In this document: positions 53,001 through 64,000 of the stretch, in pieces
Position numbering within the stretch: the first letter of the stretch is position 1
Layout: each line of letters begins with the position of its first letter
From: Ophthalmolycus amberensis
Lineage: Eukaryota; Chordata; Actinopteri; Perciformes; Zoarcidae
Assembly: GCA_024529925.1 (NCBI GenBank)
Contig: JAFEUB010000817.1
Span: forward strand, 284,001 to 348,000
DNA length: 64,000 nt
Direction of reading: 5' to 3'
The notes under the pieces: model-generated
Told to the model about the DNA's origin: nothing
Databases searched by the model: none
The model's input: the letters and a program-made list of their open reading frames with translations, nothing else
Made by a program: the position numbers and the translations under genes

Positions 53001-56000
53001 GATATGAAAATGCAAAATTAATCGTCTCTCTACTTCATCAGAAAGAGCTTAGTTGCTCATCTTTCTCTGCCTCTATTTCTCAATCTATCAAACCTAATAT
53101 CCAAATGCCTGGGTTCAGTTTATCCCCTCAGTGGTTTCCTCCTTTTTAGACATCAGTTTCACGCCTTTCGTAAAACAGAAAAGAAACCTTTGAAATTTGG
53201 CAGGACTGCGTGCGTCATTCGACTCCAACTGTATCATCAAAGACTTGGACAGAACTGGGAAAATTCCTTCACCTTTGTCCTACGCTCATGATAAATAGTT
53301 TTGCAGCAGTTGCCTTGATCCAAACTATTTTTGTGTCCGCATTTGTCTCTGCGGATCTTAAGTGAGTGGACTTTCAGTAGCCTAGCAGCCCATTTCTCAA
53401 CCCCCGTTTCTCTCTGCCGTTTGAAGAAGAGGGAGAATTGTTTATGTTGGCATGAACCAGACCTGAGCCCATCATGGCTTTATTGCTTTGAAACAGACCC
53501 GGGACACTGCGCAATGTGTACAGAAGAGAGACCCGGTATACAGTATAAGCTGGTCGGACAGACGTGGAGAAGAAGGGAACTCCTGCAAGGGTAATGAAGT
53601 AAAAACATGCATGGGTGGGTTTCTCTTGCACAGGGAAGAGAAAAGGACAGACCATACTGCAATTTGATGAGAGGTTCTGATCCACCAAATGAACCGCCAT
53701 GATAACATCAGGGCCCAGCGATATTACTGTAAACATGTTCCATATGCTCTCACTGTCTCCACCTCTGTCTCCTTCTTTTCTCCTCTCTGCCTGTCTCGCC
53801 CCATCTCTTTTGATTTCCTTTCTTTCTCCCTTTTTCTCACTCTCACCCCCCTACTCTCCTTGTTGTTTTATTGAGGAATGCTCCGCTGAGGAGAGCATTT
53901 GATCTTCCTGCTGCTTTGACCTAAAGATGGAGGGGAGGGAGGAGCGGTTTAAGGCTGCATGTGTCCCCAATTACGCCGTTGAAATGGCAGCGTAATTCAC
54001 TGCTTCACTGAGCGACTGGTAGATGGGAAAGAGACGCCTAATCAAGGCCATAGCACCCGAAGCTGCTGCCAATTCTAACACGTACATAGACACTGCACAT
54101 GCATGGCTCCAGCTCACGCATACACTGGGACACGCACACAGTCTTGCCCATGACAAGAGCCTTCACACAGCTCACCACATTTGAAAGCCTATATTGCATA
54201 AATGTAGTCGCCCCACCCTTTTTTCTTTAACCTCCCTACACAGCAGTCTTGAAAATGGATGGTAAATAATGGACTGGAAGACGTCTTCATCCACTCGTCG
54301 CTGACGCTTAAAACTTGACATATTTCCTCACAATTATCAATCTCAGTTGACTGTTGCCTGTAGATCCATGGCAACAATACAAACAGGAATGGATAGCACC
54401 CAATGCAGCATAACTTACCCCGGTGCAAGTGTAAACACCTTCACGCTGAAAGCATACCGGGCCCAGGTGTGGCCCACATCTGACTCACTGACTCCATGGC
54501 AACGTTGCACTTCCTGTTTGCATTTGTTTGCTTCAAGTCAAAATGTATTCATCCTAAACATAAATAAGGACTGACTAAATTGATTGAATTATCTTTTTTT
54601 TGTTATACATTTTGTTGTGAATAGCAACGTAGGGCAAGCCAAAGAACGTCGCTCTAAGTCTGTAAAAACAAAAGAGGAGTAACAAGCACAGACAGCCTCG
54701 GGTTCAAAGGTCTGGCACAGTAAGGAGCAGAAATAACATATCGAGGTGCATAGCAGGCGGTGGGATCCTGCACTCAGAGGGATCTAACAGATTTCATCTC
54801 TGCAACCTGGGAGATTCTGAACAGGAAATGAGGTAATACAATAGAGATCTTTGTGCCTGCAGTAGTCCTCTAACACCTCTTTCTTCTCTGCGCCACCATC
54901 TGCCTATCCTCCTTTCCATCGTCTGGGGTGGAGGTGGATCAGTTATGAAGTGTGTGTTTGAGAGAACAGGGTTTATGGGAGGTGAGGTGAGACTCTGTTT
55001 GCAGAAGCAAGCTGGGCTGCTTTACAAGGCGTGCTTAGTCAGCCCCCGCACCAGTCGTCTGGTGAAATGAGATGGAAATTACCACAAGCATTGGAAATGT
55101 GAGAGGAACTGTGATCATCTTTGTCTCCTGTGGCATATTTTGTGTCTCTCTCTTGCTCTTTTCTATATTTTGCCCACTTTAATAAGATCCAGGCTTTCTA
55201 AATCCCTCAGTCATCTCCACCCCCCCCCCCCCTTTACTTTTTTGAAGTTCTCCATGTCAAATCCACAAAGAGGGCTTTGGGTGGAAGCGTTCTCATAATC
55301 AGCACACAGTTGCAGCCGATGGAAAACTACGTCAAGCAAGAGTGAGATCAGGCATGATGTTCAACCTGGCATGGTTATTGAGGCCTCATGCATCATAATA
55401 AATTGTTCTTGGTGCAAATTACAAATGATGAGACTTTAAATATAGGAGGACAAACTTTAACCTACCAAAACAATATTATTAACATCGTGGGTTTTAGTAG
55501 AAAACTGCAAAATGGATGTTTAATATACATAATTTACTAATAGTTTCTTTTAACATTTTAAACACAATTTATCCACTTTTCTGCCTTACAGAAGGTCAGC
55601 AAAGTTAAACAAAGCGCTGACATATCACACACACATTATTTGGTCCATCTGATTCTTCACTTATTTGGGCAGAAGGGTCCATTTCATTTTCATTAAAGAA
55701 GCCTTTTGGGCCCTCGAATCACCTAAATCTTCTCTCATGTCTAACAAGCTGGGCTCTTTTTCCATTTAGTCCTACTTATTTATGTTTAATTCACCATTTT
55801 AGTGTCATCACAATATTAAATATGTTTGCACTGAAATATCCACTGGAGTACATTATTTTTCTGCAAGCTCAAACCAGACTTCAACGTTACCTTGTGTGGG
55901 AATATGCTGTCAATGCAGATTTGATTGACAGAGCAAGACTCCCTCTTGGCAGCCAAGATTACAGTGTTTCCACTTTAACAAGCACATTTTGTACTAATTA

Positions 56001-58185
56001 TATTTTAAGTGCACGGGGAAGTGGAAATATATTATCTTTGGTTTTCCTCTGTTGGTAATACTATTCTGTTAGTGGTAGTCGTTTCTTAAAATGTATATTA
56101 AAAGCTCAGGTTTGAGTCAAAATGTTGGTATTATGCCAAAACTAACCTGTATAAAAGAGTGAAGATCTACAACTTGTCTTGAATGAGCCTGAACTACAGC
56201 CTGTCCTCTGCCTTTTGTTTTTTAATCGGCCTGTAGTTTATTTACTCCATTGTATCTGTTTTTATAGGTGCTAGAGTCGTATGTAGTTACTGTACCTGTT
56301 GCAGTCCAACAGTTGAAAGGTTTGAACAGTTTAGTCATGATTTTTCAAAGTTGGATGCATGGTTCATACTGCGCTGTACTCTAAACTGAAGTCAAAGCGT
56401 TGCTGTGACATTACAATAACATTCTTTCTTCATGAGACCACCATTTCACGACAGAATGAAACCAACACTGCAGATGAAAACCTTTTACTTAACAATACGA
56501 GCTACTGTAGGCTAGCAGGTTATTCTGGGATGGATTTTATATTTATCTCAGTTTTTCACGAAATGTGTTTTCTGTGAATTATCTGAGATTATACAGTAGG
56601 ACAGTAGGTGAGACCTGCTTTTTCTTGCCAGCCCTCATAGTGCAGATCCATCACTGCACAACATTACATAGACAGATTTTTTTTTAAAGATTTTCAAAAT
56701 AATTGTCATATTAGGTCATGTCATAGCTTCAATGAGTACCGTTGACTTGCTGAATACATTTATCGAGCAGTGTTTTCTTGTGTGTTTTGAATCATGCTGT
56801 ATCTCTCAGCACATTTTGAAATGTATGTGAAATCTGTTTTTTGTGGTATGGTGTGTGGAAATGGTTCCGTCCTATTCCCTGGCTGTAGAAACGTTTTTCT
56901 TCTGTAGCGGAAAGGGTTTTGGACGCACACATTGTGGGGTTGTCTCTGGCTTGTTTTCAGCTCTCTCTTTGGGGACCTAAAGCTCTCACTTCTCTCTTCC
57001 CACTCAGCTCTCTCCCTGCCCTGTGTCCTTCTCTCTCTTCCTCCTTGTCTTCTTCAATCCTCCTGTCGTCCTCATTTGCCAGCTCCCTTTTCCTCTAAAC
57101 AAGTAGAGGAATGCTGGTGCTTATTTTCTTAACCTGGGACAAGGGGAAGTTCCCCTCAGAGCATCGGTGAGATTGACAGGGAAGCGTGCTGAAAAGGCTC
57201 AGAGGTCCTCTGTTTGCCTCAAAGTCTCGCTGTTGGCAGCCCAGATATCCAATATAGAGCTGGAAAACCAAAGAATAATAACTCAGGACGATTTTACGAT
57301 TGTCCGCATGGCGTTTCTTTCTCGCTTTCATCTCTTCTTGTCTTAATCTCTGCAGTATATCTCCCTCGCTCTTATTTCTCCCAATACGTGTCCTCTCTAT
57401 TTTCCCAGTCTAACTTTCTCTCTGGCCTGGAGTCAGATTTCTTGTGGCTGAGTCTGTCCTCCAGCGTCAGTCACTGAGAGCTGACTAAGAGTCATGAGTT
57501 GATGGAGACACGATGTCTCACACCCAGTTTCCCAGAAGCATCCCAAAATTACTCGGCACAGTTAATCTGTGCCGTCTGAAGCCAGTAGGCCTAATCCTGT
57601 GTTACATATCAGGTCAATCAGTTCAGCAAGCACAGCGGTAGTAAAGCAAACCGCCATGGTTACCGGTATATGAATGGAAACATCTCCTTCAGATATGTAT
57701 TGCCGAATTGCAGTGTTTGCTTTTTTGTGTGTGAATTCATTCATGCTTTAGAGTCAATCGTGACTATGGCAGACATTCCGGCTTATTATGTTTTCCAAAT
57801 GACATCATAACTGTGCCATATTTAAATCAAATGTATTTAGCATCAGATGTTCACACTCTGTGTTGCATTAATAGTGTCTGGTCTAAACTTAGTCATAGAT
57901 TTAATCTGGCCTCAGCCATTAAATGTCCTGCAGACAAGGCGAGAGCCAGCCTTCCGAGTGAGGAAATACCAACACAAAAAAAAACAGTTTTGGAACGAAG
58001 CCCAGCTCAACTGTAGTCACATGATGTCTAAATCCAAGTCACGTTTGAAAGCCAGCAGCATTATCCTGGTATCCCCAGATTCCATCTGCTGGGGCCTTTC
58101 CTTTTGAATTTGTCATCCTCAAGGAATCTAGGAGTGTCGGCAGGGAGCTTATGGAGTGTGTGTGCGTGTCCCTGACTGCACCTGG

Positions 58186-58189
<4 letters not shown>
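50086..58189. other. Long non-coding stretch, nothing recognised
   Basis: About 8 kb without a recognisable gene. It contains the 19-bp tandem duplication at 50855-50892 and a C13 run at 55220-55232. The frame at 53331-53594 (+) has several Cys residues and ends near a possible donor, but no family was recognised. A pyrimidine-rich block lies at about 53750-53870, another at about 56980-57090. Confidence 0.45.
50855..50892 (+). repeat. Exact 19-bp tandem duplication
   Basis: ATTCTTTTATTTACATATT is present twice head-to-tail (50855-50873 and 50874-50892) without a mismatch. Confidence 0.95.
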
Positions 58190-58231
<42 letters not shown>

Positions 58232-58236
58232 ACACA
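58190..58236. repeat. (AC)n microsatellite
   Basis: About 23 AC units with a single T interruption near 58226. Confidence 0.95.
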
Positions 58237-59231
58237 GGCGGGTTTTTGTGCAACTCACAAGCACAGGCAGACATGCAACATGGTATGTGTCTTATTCACA
58301 GCCATTCACACTGTTGGCACACATGATACACTGTTTACAGAAAAGTCACGTACAAAAAGCCAAGCGAGATGACGGTATTCATGTCGCCACACACAGACAG
58401 CCTGACTGACTTTGGCTTTAGGTCTTAAATCTTACATTTCACACCAGACCCGATGACACAAAGAGACCTCAACACGCACATTATGTCATAATATAATGTT
58501 CCTTATATTCCTATATTCCTTTCTGCACAACACACTGAAGTAGCACATCCACTGCAGTAAAGTGACACACTTACATGCAGGTGTGACGACTCCACTCACA
58601 TTCCACAGAGACAGATAAACAGACAGACAGCTACCGCTGCAGATAACGTCAAGGTCTCGGGGCTCGGTCTGTCTGCTTGGAGGCGATCGGGTTTTACAGA
58701 AAGCTGAGCGCTTCCACACATACACACACTACTGGACCTGTCGGGTGAAAACTGATGAGCTGCACAGTAGGCGGTAACATGCTTGTGCACATTTCTCACT
58801 TGTCTGCTTACATCGCTAGTAACAGGAGCCGAAGGGGAGCCTCACCCAAAATGGGCTAACCAGGCCTTACATCAGTGTGGTTTCCATTGCAGAGTCTCAG
58901 AGGGACAGCGGGGGCTTGTGCATCCGCCTGTTGGACCTCAGAGGCCACATGTAGTTCTGTAGGGCCAAACGGGGCAAGGCAGTGCTTCTGCAGAGCCATA
59001 CGCACAGCATGAAATTACTCCACGAGCGCAGTTTCTCAGTTTCTGCAGTTTTTGTCATGATGAAACCGGCAAATGTGAAAGATGGACTGTAGCTTAATAT
59101 AAACTGAGATTCATAACACGTTGCATGCCTTTCCCCTGCGATGTAGATGTGTGAAATTGCCTTCACTGTACATAAATCCAAACAAACCCAACAGACTTAA
59201 GTTCTTTCCCAAGCTCCAGCCCGCTGTGCCA
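58237..59231. other. Non-coding stretch, nothing recognised
   Basis: No gene or familiar repeat. Scattered CACACA and ACAGACAG words only. Confidence 0.5.
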
Positions 59232-59345
59232 AGTTTACATGCTGTGTGTTTGCATGGGTTTCCTTGGCACTCTCAGGTTTCCTCCCATATTTCATAGACA
59301 TGCAAGTACAGTAGTCTGGTGGACTAAAATTTGCCCATGAGTGGA
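59232..59345 (+). repeat. Diverged fragment of a widespread fish repeat
   Basis: AGTTTACATGCTGTGTGTTT, GCATGGGTTTCCTTGG, CAGGTTTCCTCCCATATTTC and ATAGACATGCAAGTACAG follow the order of a repeat that I know as 'GTTTGCATGTTCTCCC..GTGGGTTTCCTCC..GGTTTCCTCCCACAG..AGACATGCA'. That repeat is abundant in teleosts. The copy is old and short, and only this block remains. Confidence 0.6.
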
Positions 59346-60777
59346 TCTGACCATTAACACACTAGCAGTTATCGAGGTCAGCTAAACCTAGTCTAGAAAT
59401 TACTATCGCACTAGGAATATCTCCTGTTTTTCTGAAAGCTGTAAATCTGAATGTAGGGCAAATGTATGCACATAAAATTACCAAACTAATGTTCAATTAT
59501 TTTAGCTTTTTCTCGATATTTTCCTCTCCATCAGACAAAACTACACAAAAGATAAAATAAGAGCTCCAGCAATTCATTTTGATTTAGTTTTTAATCACAA
59601 TTTACTTTACTTTTAAAATACAATCACTTGATCATGATATGCTTGTCCTGAAATTTCATAGAAATTCAATGAGCGATAGTACTGACTTATGCCAGGCTTG
59701 GTGTTTTTTTTGAGATCCTACGGTACAAAGGTTACATTTTACTGTGACCTACGCTACCCAGTTCGGCCGTGTGAGAGAGAGAAGCTACTCTAGGGTTTCA
59801 GTGCACATAGTGGGAGCCCCCTCCCCTCGGTTTATGTTGCGTGTGGTTAGACAGAGTGGTGGTGGGGACTGGGAGATGACGTTAAACTACTGGGTTAGAT
59901 TAAAGCTATAAGAACAATAACATCCCCATCCTCTCTATGTTAATATTCATTTTGCATCAGAGTTCAGTCCGCTGCAGACCAGCATCTTAAGAGGTTGTAA
60001 GGATTCAGTGTCCGTCTTAAGGACGTCACCGTGCCGTCCACTCAGCCGTGCTCACCACCATGGACTGAGGAATGCTGGGTAGTGACAGTTGTCCGTGTGA
60101 GCCTGACGCTGTGAGATAATTTTCAGCGAAGTGACAAGCTGCTGTTTAAAGGAACCTGCTCAGCACTTGTTGGTCTGTGTCAGCTTTATTCTTGGTGTAC
60201 TCGAGTTTCCTCTGAAGTGGCTCTGCAGCAGTTTAAAACCTCCTAAAGCGGTCGGGAGTTCAGATTTAATGTTCGATAGGTTTATGCTACGATTTATCTA
60301 CATTTCATTCAAAACCTGTGTGTAGTGTACAAATCTTTAAAAATAAAGACAGAAAAAAAAGAAGATTTTTACAAGGCTAAGACTGGAGAACTCTTTTTAC
60401 ATGTTCCCTCAAAATGCTAGTGTCTCTGAACGCCGAAAGTATGTACCAGCCAGCTTGATCTCTGTGCTCCATAGTGTGTAATAACTATTTCAAACGTTTT
60501 ACGTTTTACCCAAAGAGCCAGAGTTCCCTCCAACATTTATTGAGAATGTTGTGGTCAAGCCAAACTATAATTCCAAATGCTATGCAGCTTTCCAAAACTA
60601 TGTGATTTTTGGAGGGGATGCAATACTTTTTTTCATGCTGGAGCAAATGTCTTTTGCAACTTGAGTGCTTTCTTAGTCTTGTTGTCTATTGTTCTGATCC
60701 GAAAAGGCCCTTGTCACGTAGCCTCCTGTCATCTATCCTGCTCACATCTCTCCCCCGCTCAGCCCAGCTCCTGCCGC
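59346..60777. other. Non-coding stretch; weak polyadenylation-like site
   Basis: No coding sequence. An AATAAA at about 60342-60347 is followed by an A-rich stretch (about 60352-60360). This could be a poly(A) signal or a retroposed tail, but nothing upstream supports a transcript. Confidence 0.4.
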
Positions 60778-60794
60778 TCTCTCTCTCTGTCTCG

Positions 60795-60837
<43 letters not shown>

Positions 60838-60911
60838 TCACCCCTTACTGTGGTCTTATAAGGTTACAGAGCAGAACATTCTGAGGCGGTGTGTGTGTGT
60901 GTGTGTGTGTG
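60778..60911. repeat. (CT)n and (GT)n microsatellites
   Basis: An interrupted CT tract (60778-60832) and, 60 bp later, a GT tract (60891-60911). Confidence 0.9.
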
Positions 60912-63067
60912 GTTCCTGTGTTCTTTGGTCCATGATGTCCTCAGGTGAACACTGAACTGGGCCTGCTTTTATTCCTCTATATGCTCCAGTTGTTTTAGTG
61001 CCCGTTGCCAGATCTCAGCAGTTACTTTGGCAAGTACAATGCTATTGAATTTAGAAATTACCAAAAATAGAACCTATTAATGAATAAAGTCTTGCAGGTT
61101 TTACCTAACTGGGACCACTAGGATTACAGTCTCCTCCTTTCCTGTGGCTGGCCATCGGTCCCTTGACTCTGTGATGCCCATTATGACCAGTATAACAGTT
61201 TTTTTTTTTTTACCTCTGACAAAATGAATAAACTCTCCAGCCAACACAGGCCTGGTGGGACAGAAGCCCACTTCACAAATAGCTGATTTTATGAGCGCCT
61301 TCACTCTGAGTTTATTATGAATGTAAAAGAGTTTTCTTTTTTCTGCACTCTCACATTTTCCAAGTCTTCTTTCCTCCATTTGTCTTCAAGTCCTCTTCTC
61401 TCCTTTGCCTCACTTTTCTTCTCTCCCTTACTCTCTTTTCCTCTTGGCTTGAAATAATAATAATTTTCTCAAATCCCCGTCGCCAAGACTGTAACGTTCC
61501 GCTCCTTTTCAAATCTTGAGCCTAATTGTGCTAATAATTTATTAAGGCAGCTTGAGCCCTACATGGTGCTTAGTGTGGTTCTTGATGCATGCAACAGTGG
61601 GACATTAGCTGCTTATCTCACTCTTCTGATTGTCTGTAACTGCGTAGTTGGGGATACAAAAAGAGTAGATGTTCACTTGAAGACGTACTTGAAGTACTTC
61701 CTTTTGGGAAGCACACAGGAGGGAAGTGAGATGAGACAGGGGTTAGGGGAAAATCTAAGCAAAATAAGGAGGATTAGGAGGAATAATTTTGAGTAGAATG
61801 ACATAAATTAAAAAAATAAATAAAGAGACGGAGAGTAAGGACACAAGAGGAAAAGAAACTTGCTGGATGGAAATAGATATCGGATGAAGACATATTGGAT
61901 AAGGAAATGATTATCGTTCCTGATTTTCCTCATCTACGCATATCTATCTTTCACCTCTTTAAAACAGAAATATCACATGACTATGCTGTGAAAATGGTGG
62001 GCTTGCTGTTCTTCCAGATAACCCCAGAGTCGGGTCAGTTTTCCAGCTAATAGGGTTAGAATAGGACCATGGGAGAGGCCTTAATTACTGAGCGGGAGAG
62101 CTCATCCATCAGTCTCACTCACCACACCAACCACCCTGGCTCCAAACGCAGCCCCCCAGACCATATAACCGCATATTAGTTGCTATGCATAACCACTGAA
62201 ATTGAACATTTCTGATTTGGTTCAGCTTCACCCTCTGAGGCTCCCTCGTTCTTACTTTCTCCTTTACTTTACTTCAGGCCTCTCACTCATTTCCATTCCC
62301 ATGAGTTTGGAGTTCCACACTAATTCATACGCTGCTGTCACAGTAGGGTCACACCAAATTCTCAGAGCTTTATAGGGGTGAAGCTTTTGTCCCTGCGTGA
62401 TTTTTATCATCATAAGCCAAATACAGCTGGATGAGGATCAGAGGCTGCTCTCATGGAACTTTCTGTGTCGAGATTTGATGTCTGGGCTTCTCAAAGGAAC
62501 CTTCATGTTAACCATTTACTGTATGTTTTGCCACTAGAATAAAATAATTGAGTGGCAGACAGTTGCAAATGAATGCAGAGGTTCCAAAACTTTCAGTTGT
62601 ATGAAATATGCAATGCCAGCCAAGAGGAGAAAGTGATACTATAATACAGGTTGTCAAACATCCAGAATATCCATCCAACACACCACTACTGACATGCTAT
62701 GGAAATATGTGCACGGCATGATCCAGGTTATATTGCTTTTCTTTGGAAATGACTGTAAATGTGGGGTTTTAACAGTTGAGATAATCGTCGTTTTAATAAA
62801 AACCAATGGGCAGAGATGGTATCAGGGCACTAATAGATCTGGGAAGCTAACTTTTTGCAGCTGAAATGATTTGAAATGGTAGACAAGCAGCTAAAAGGTA
62901 GCTTGGCTGTTGGCTGAAGAGACGGCACGAAACGGACCTCGACCAATGCTGATAAATTCTCTGAGAAATGTGATGAAATATTTGTCTGTTCCATTTCAAA
63001 TCGAGCCGTATTACTGTTGCAGAAATAATTCATATTACTATTTCCTGATCTGTCAACTCAATAGTTA
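60912..63067. other. Non-coding stretch, nothing recognised
   Basis: No supported gene. T run at about 61200-61211, purine-rich sequence at about 61700-61880. Otherwise apparently unique. Confidence 0.5.
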
Positions 63068-63142
63068 AGTTTTGGTCAAGTTTAGGCAACTGAACTGCTT
63101 GGGTAAGGTTAGGGAAAGGTTGTGATGATGGTTAAAACGTGA
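63068..63142 (+). repeat. Fragment of a GGTTAGG-type fish repeat
   Basis: AGTTTAGGCAACTGAACTGC followed by TTGGGTAAGGTTAGGGAAAG and GATGGTTAAAACGTGACC resembles a repeat that I recall as 'GGTTTAGGCAACAAAACCACTTGGTTAAGGTTAGGGAAAGATC'. It is not telomeric: there is no tandem TTAGGG array. Confidence 0.45.
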
Positions 63143-63895
63143 CCAATGTTGACTGATTGGAAAAAAAGAAAAGCTAACTCGGTGTCAAGTCAAAGTCAGA
63201 CTCTTTGTCAAACACTTTATACAAGTATCAGTTGGTATTTAATCTCAAACCCAATGAAATTCACAGTAAGTTTCTTCCTTTTTTCTACTATTATCTGAAC
63301 CTTTGATCACGTTTGATTCATACTGGCAGATATAATACACCCCTCCAGTTAACATACGGGAAAACATCAGAATCAGGATCGTGATCCAATCAGGGGCCAG
63401 AACTGCAAGATCGAACCTGGCACAGGCTCTGCGAAGGTGCCTATTTTTAGGCCCTCATTAACAAATTGGCCTTACACAATTGCTTCCCTCTGTTACTGAG
63501 AAACATTAGAAAGCTAATCTCAAAATGACTCTGTAGTTCATCCCAGATATTCCAGATGATTGTCTCAATGAAAGAGAACTAACAGATGTGACCTAAATAG
63601 TGGAGCAATAAAGTAGAGGAGAGAGAAACTGGAGAAAACTGAGGGAATGACCTCTCGTCTAGTTAGACAATCATCTTATCTGGAAAGGTAATATAAATGA
63701 AAATCACATGACACTGAAAAAAAAAAAAACATTTTCTTAGAGTAGACCAACCTGAAATTATAATAAAACTTTAAAATTCTTCCCTTAAAGTATGCTTACT
63801 CCATACTGTTTTATAAACTTCCTCATGGTACTCGCTTCCCTCCTCCTTCCCCTTCCCTTGTATTACCGTGTCCAGCCCCTCTATTGGACTCTCAC
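63143..63895. other. Non-coding stretch, nothing recognised
   Basis: No gene or repeat firmly recognised. A run at about 63717-63730. Confidence 0.45.
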
Positions 63896-64000
63896 CTGGC
63901 TGCACTTGGCTAGCTTTGTGTTCATGAATCCAGTGAGCTGCAACGTCCCTTCTCCTCTGTCCTTTGTAAACCACAGAGCGCTGTGTGTCTTTAAGCCCAT
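63896..64000 (-). other. Possible exon cut by the window edge
   Basis: On the minus strand the sequence to the right edge is open in two frames. It ends at CCAG|GTGAGAG, a good match to a vertebrate splice donor (GT at 63895-63894). One frame gives 35 codons, including KTHSALWFTKDRGEGTLQ, up to the junction. The other stays open through the donor to a stop near 63772, with VAAHWIHEHKASQ. I recognise neither product. The upstream end lies outside the window, so acceptor and phase cannot be judged. Confidence 0.2.

Noticed and set aside
53331..53594. Cys-containing 87-codon frame ending near a possible donor
   Set aside because: The cysteine pattern matches no family I know, and the flanks show no clear exon boundaries.
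60342..60360. Polyadenylation signal marking a gene's 3' end
   Set aside because: AATAAA followed by A-rich sequence, but no coding exon, no T/GT-rich downstream element and no other transcript evidence.
63068..63142. Internal telomeric repeat
   Set aside because: Only single GGTTAGGG-like words; no tandem TTAGGG array. Fits a dispersed repeat better.

Overview
The window looks like non-coding DNA from a ray-finned fish, most likely a percomorph teleost. The evidence is a high density of dinucleotide microsatellites, AT-leaning sequence with no long open frames apart from those created by simple repeats, and several interspersed repeats of types familiar from teleost genomes. These include a CR1/L2/Rex1-type LINE end with a GATTCT tail, tRNA-derived SINEs, a hAT-type miniature element, and elements that begin or end with a 'GGGCTGCAACTAA' motif. 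I could not run a search, so the taxonomic assignment and the family recognitions rest on memory of such repeats. There are no bacterial operons, CRISPR arrays or rRNA genes, and I found no convincing cellular tRNA gene.

No complete protein-coding gene is recognisable. The window reads as a large intron or a gene-poor intergenic stretch. Two short coding-like islands deserve a check: about 53 in-frame codons at 19186-19344 (+), and a possible exon running off the right edge at 63896-64000 (-) that ends in a good splice donor.

Layout: 1-9 kb is mostly unique sequence with a SINE at 4.9 kb, CA repeats and a 350-bp polypurine stretch at 6.2-6.55 kb. A GATA-motif cluster lies at 9.4 kb and a 201-bp GT/AT microsatellite at 9.9-10.1 kb. 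The best-defined mobile DNA is at 15.6-17.3 kb: a 5'-truncated LINE end carrying an in-frame 9-bp minisatellite, then a 498-bp hAT-type element with perfect 13-bp terminal inverted repeats and a perfect 8-bp target-site duplication. A perfect 315-bp GA repeat lies at 22.15 kb and a near-perfect 95-nt hairpin at 23.4 kb. Degraded repeats lie at 19.5, 23.7, 29.6, 35.5, 39.9, 45.1, 46.4, 49.6, 59.2 and 63.1 kb. A microRNA-like hairpin lies at 35.75 kb, and a minus-strand tRNA-derived SINE at 42.14-42.37 kb.

The most connected observation is that the 3' tail of the 42-kb SINE resembles the 3' tail of the LINE at 16 kb. That is the pattern expected if the SINE was copied by the machinery of that LINE family. 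I did not find evidence for a novel biological system. The best leads are the two hairpins, the 19-kb coding-like island, the GATA cluster and the SINE/LINE tail sharing.
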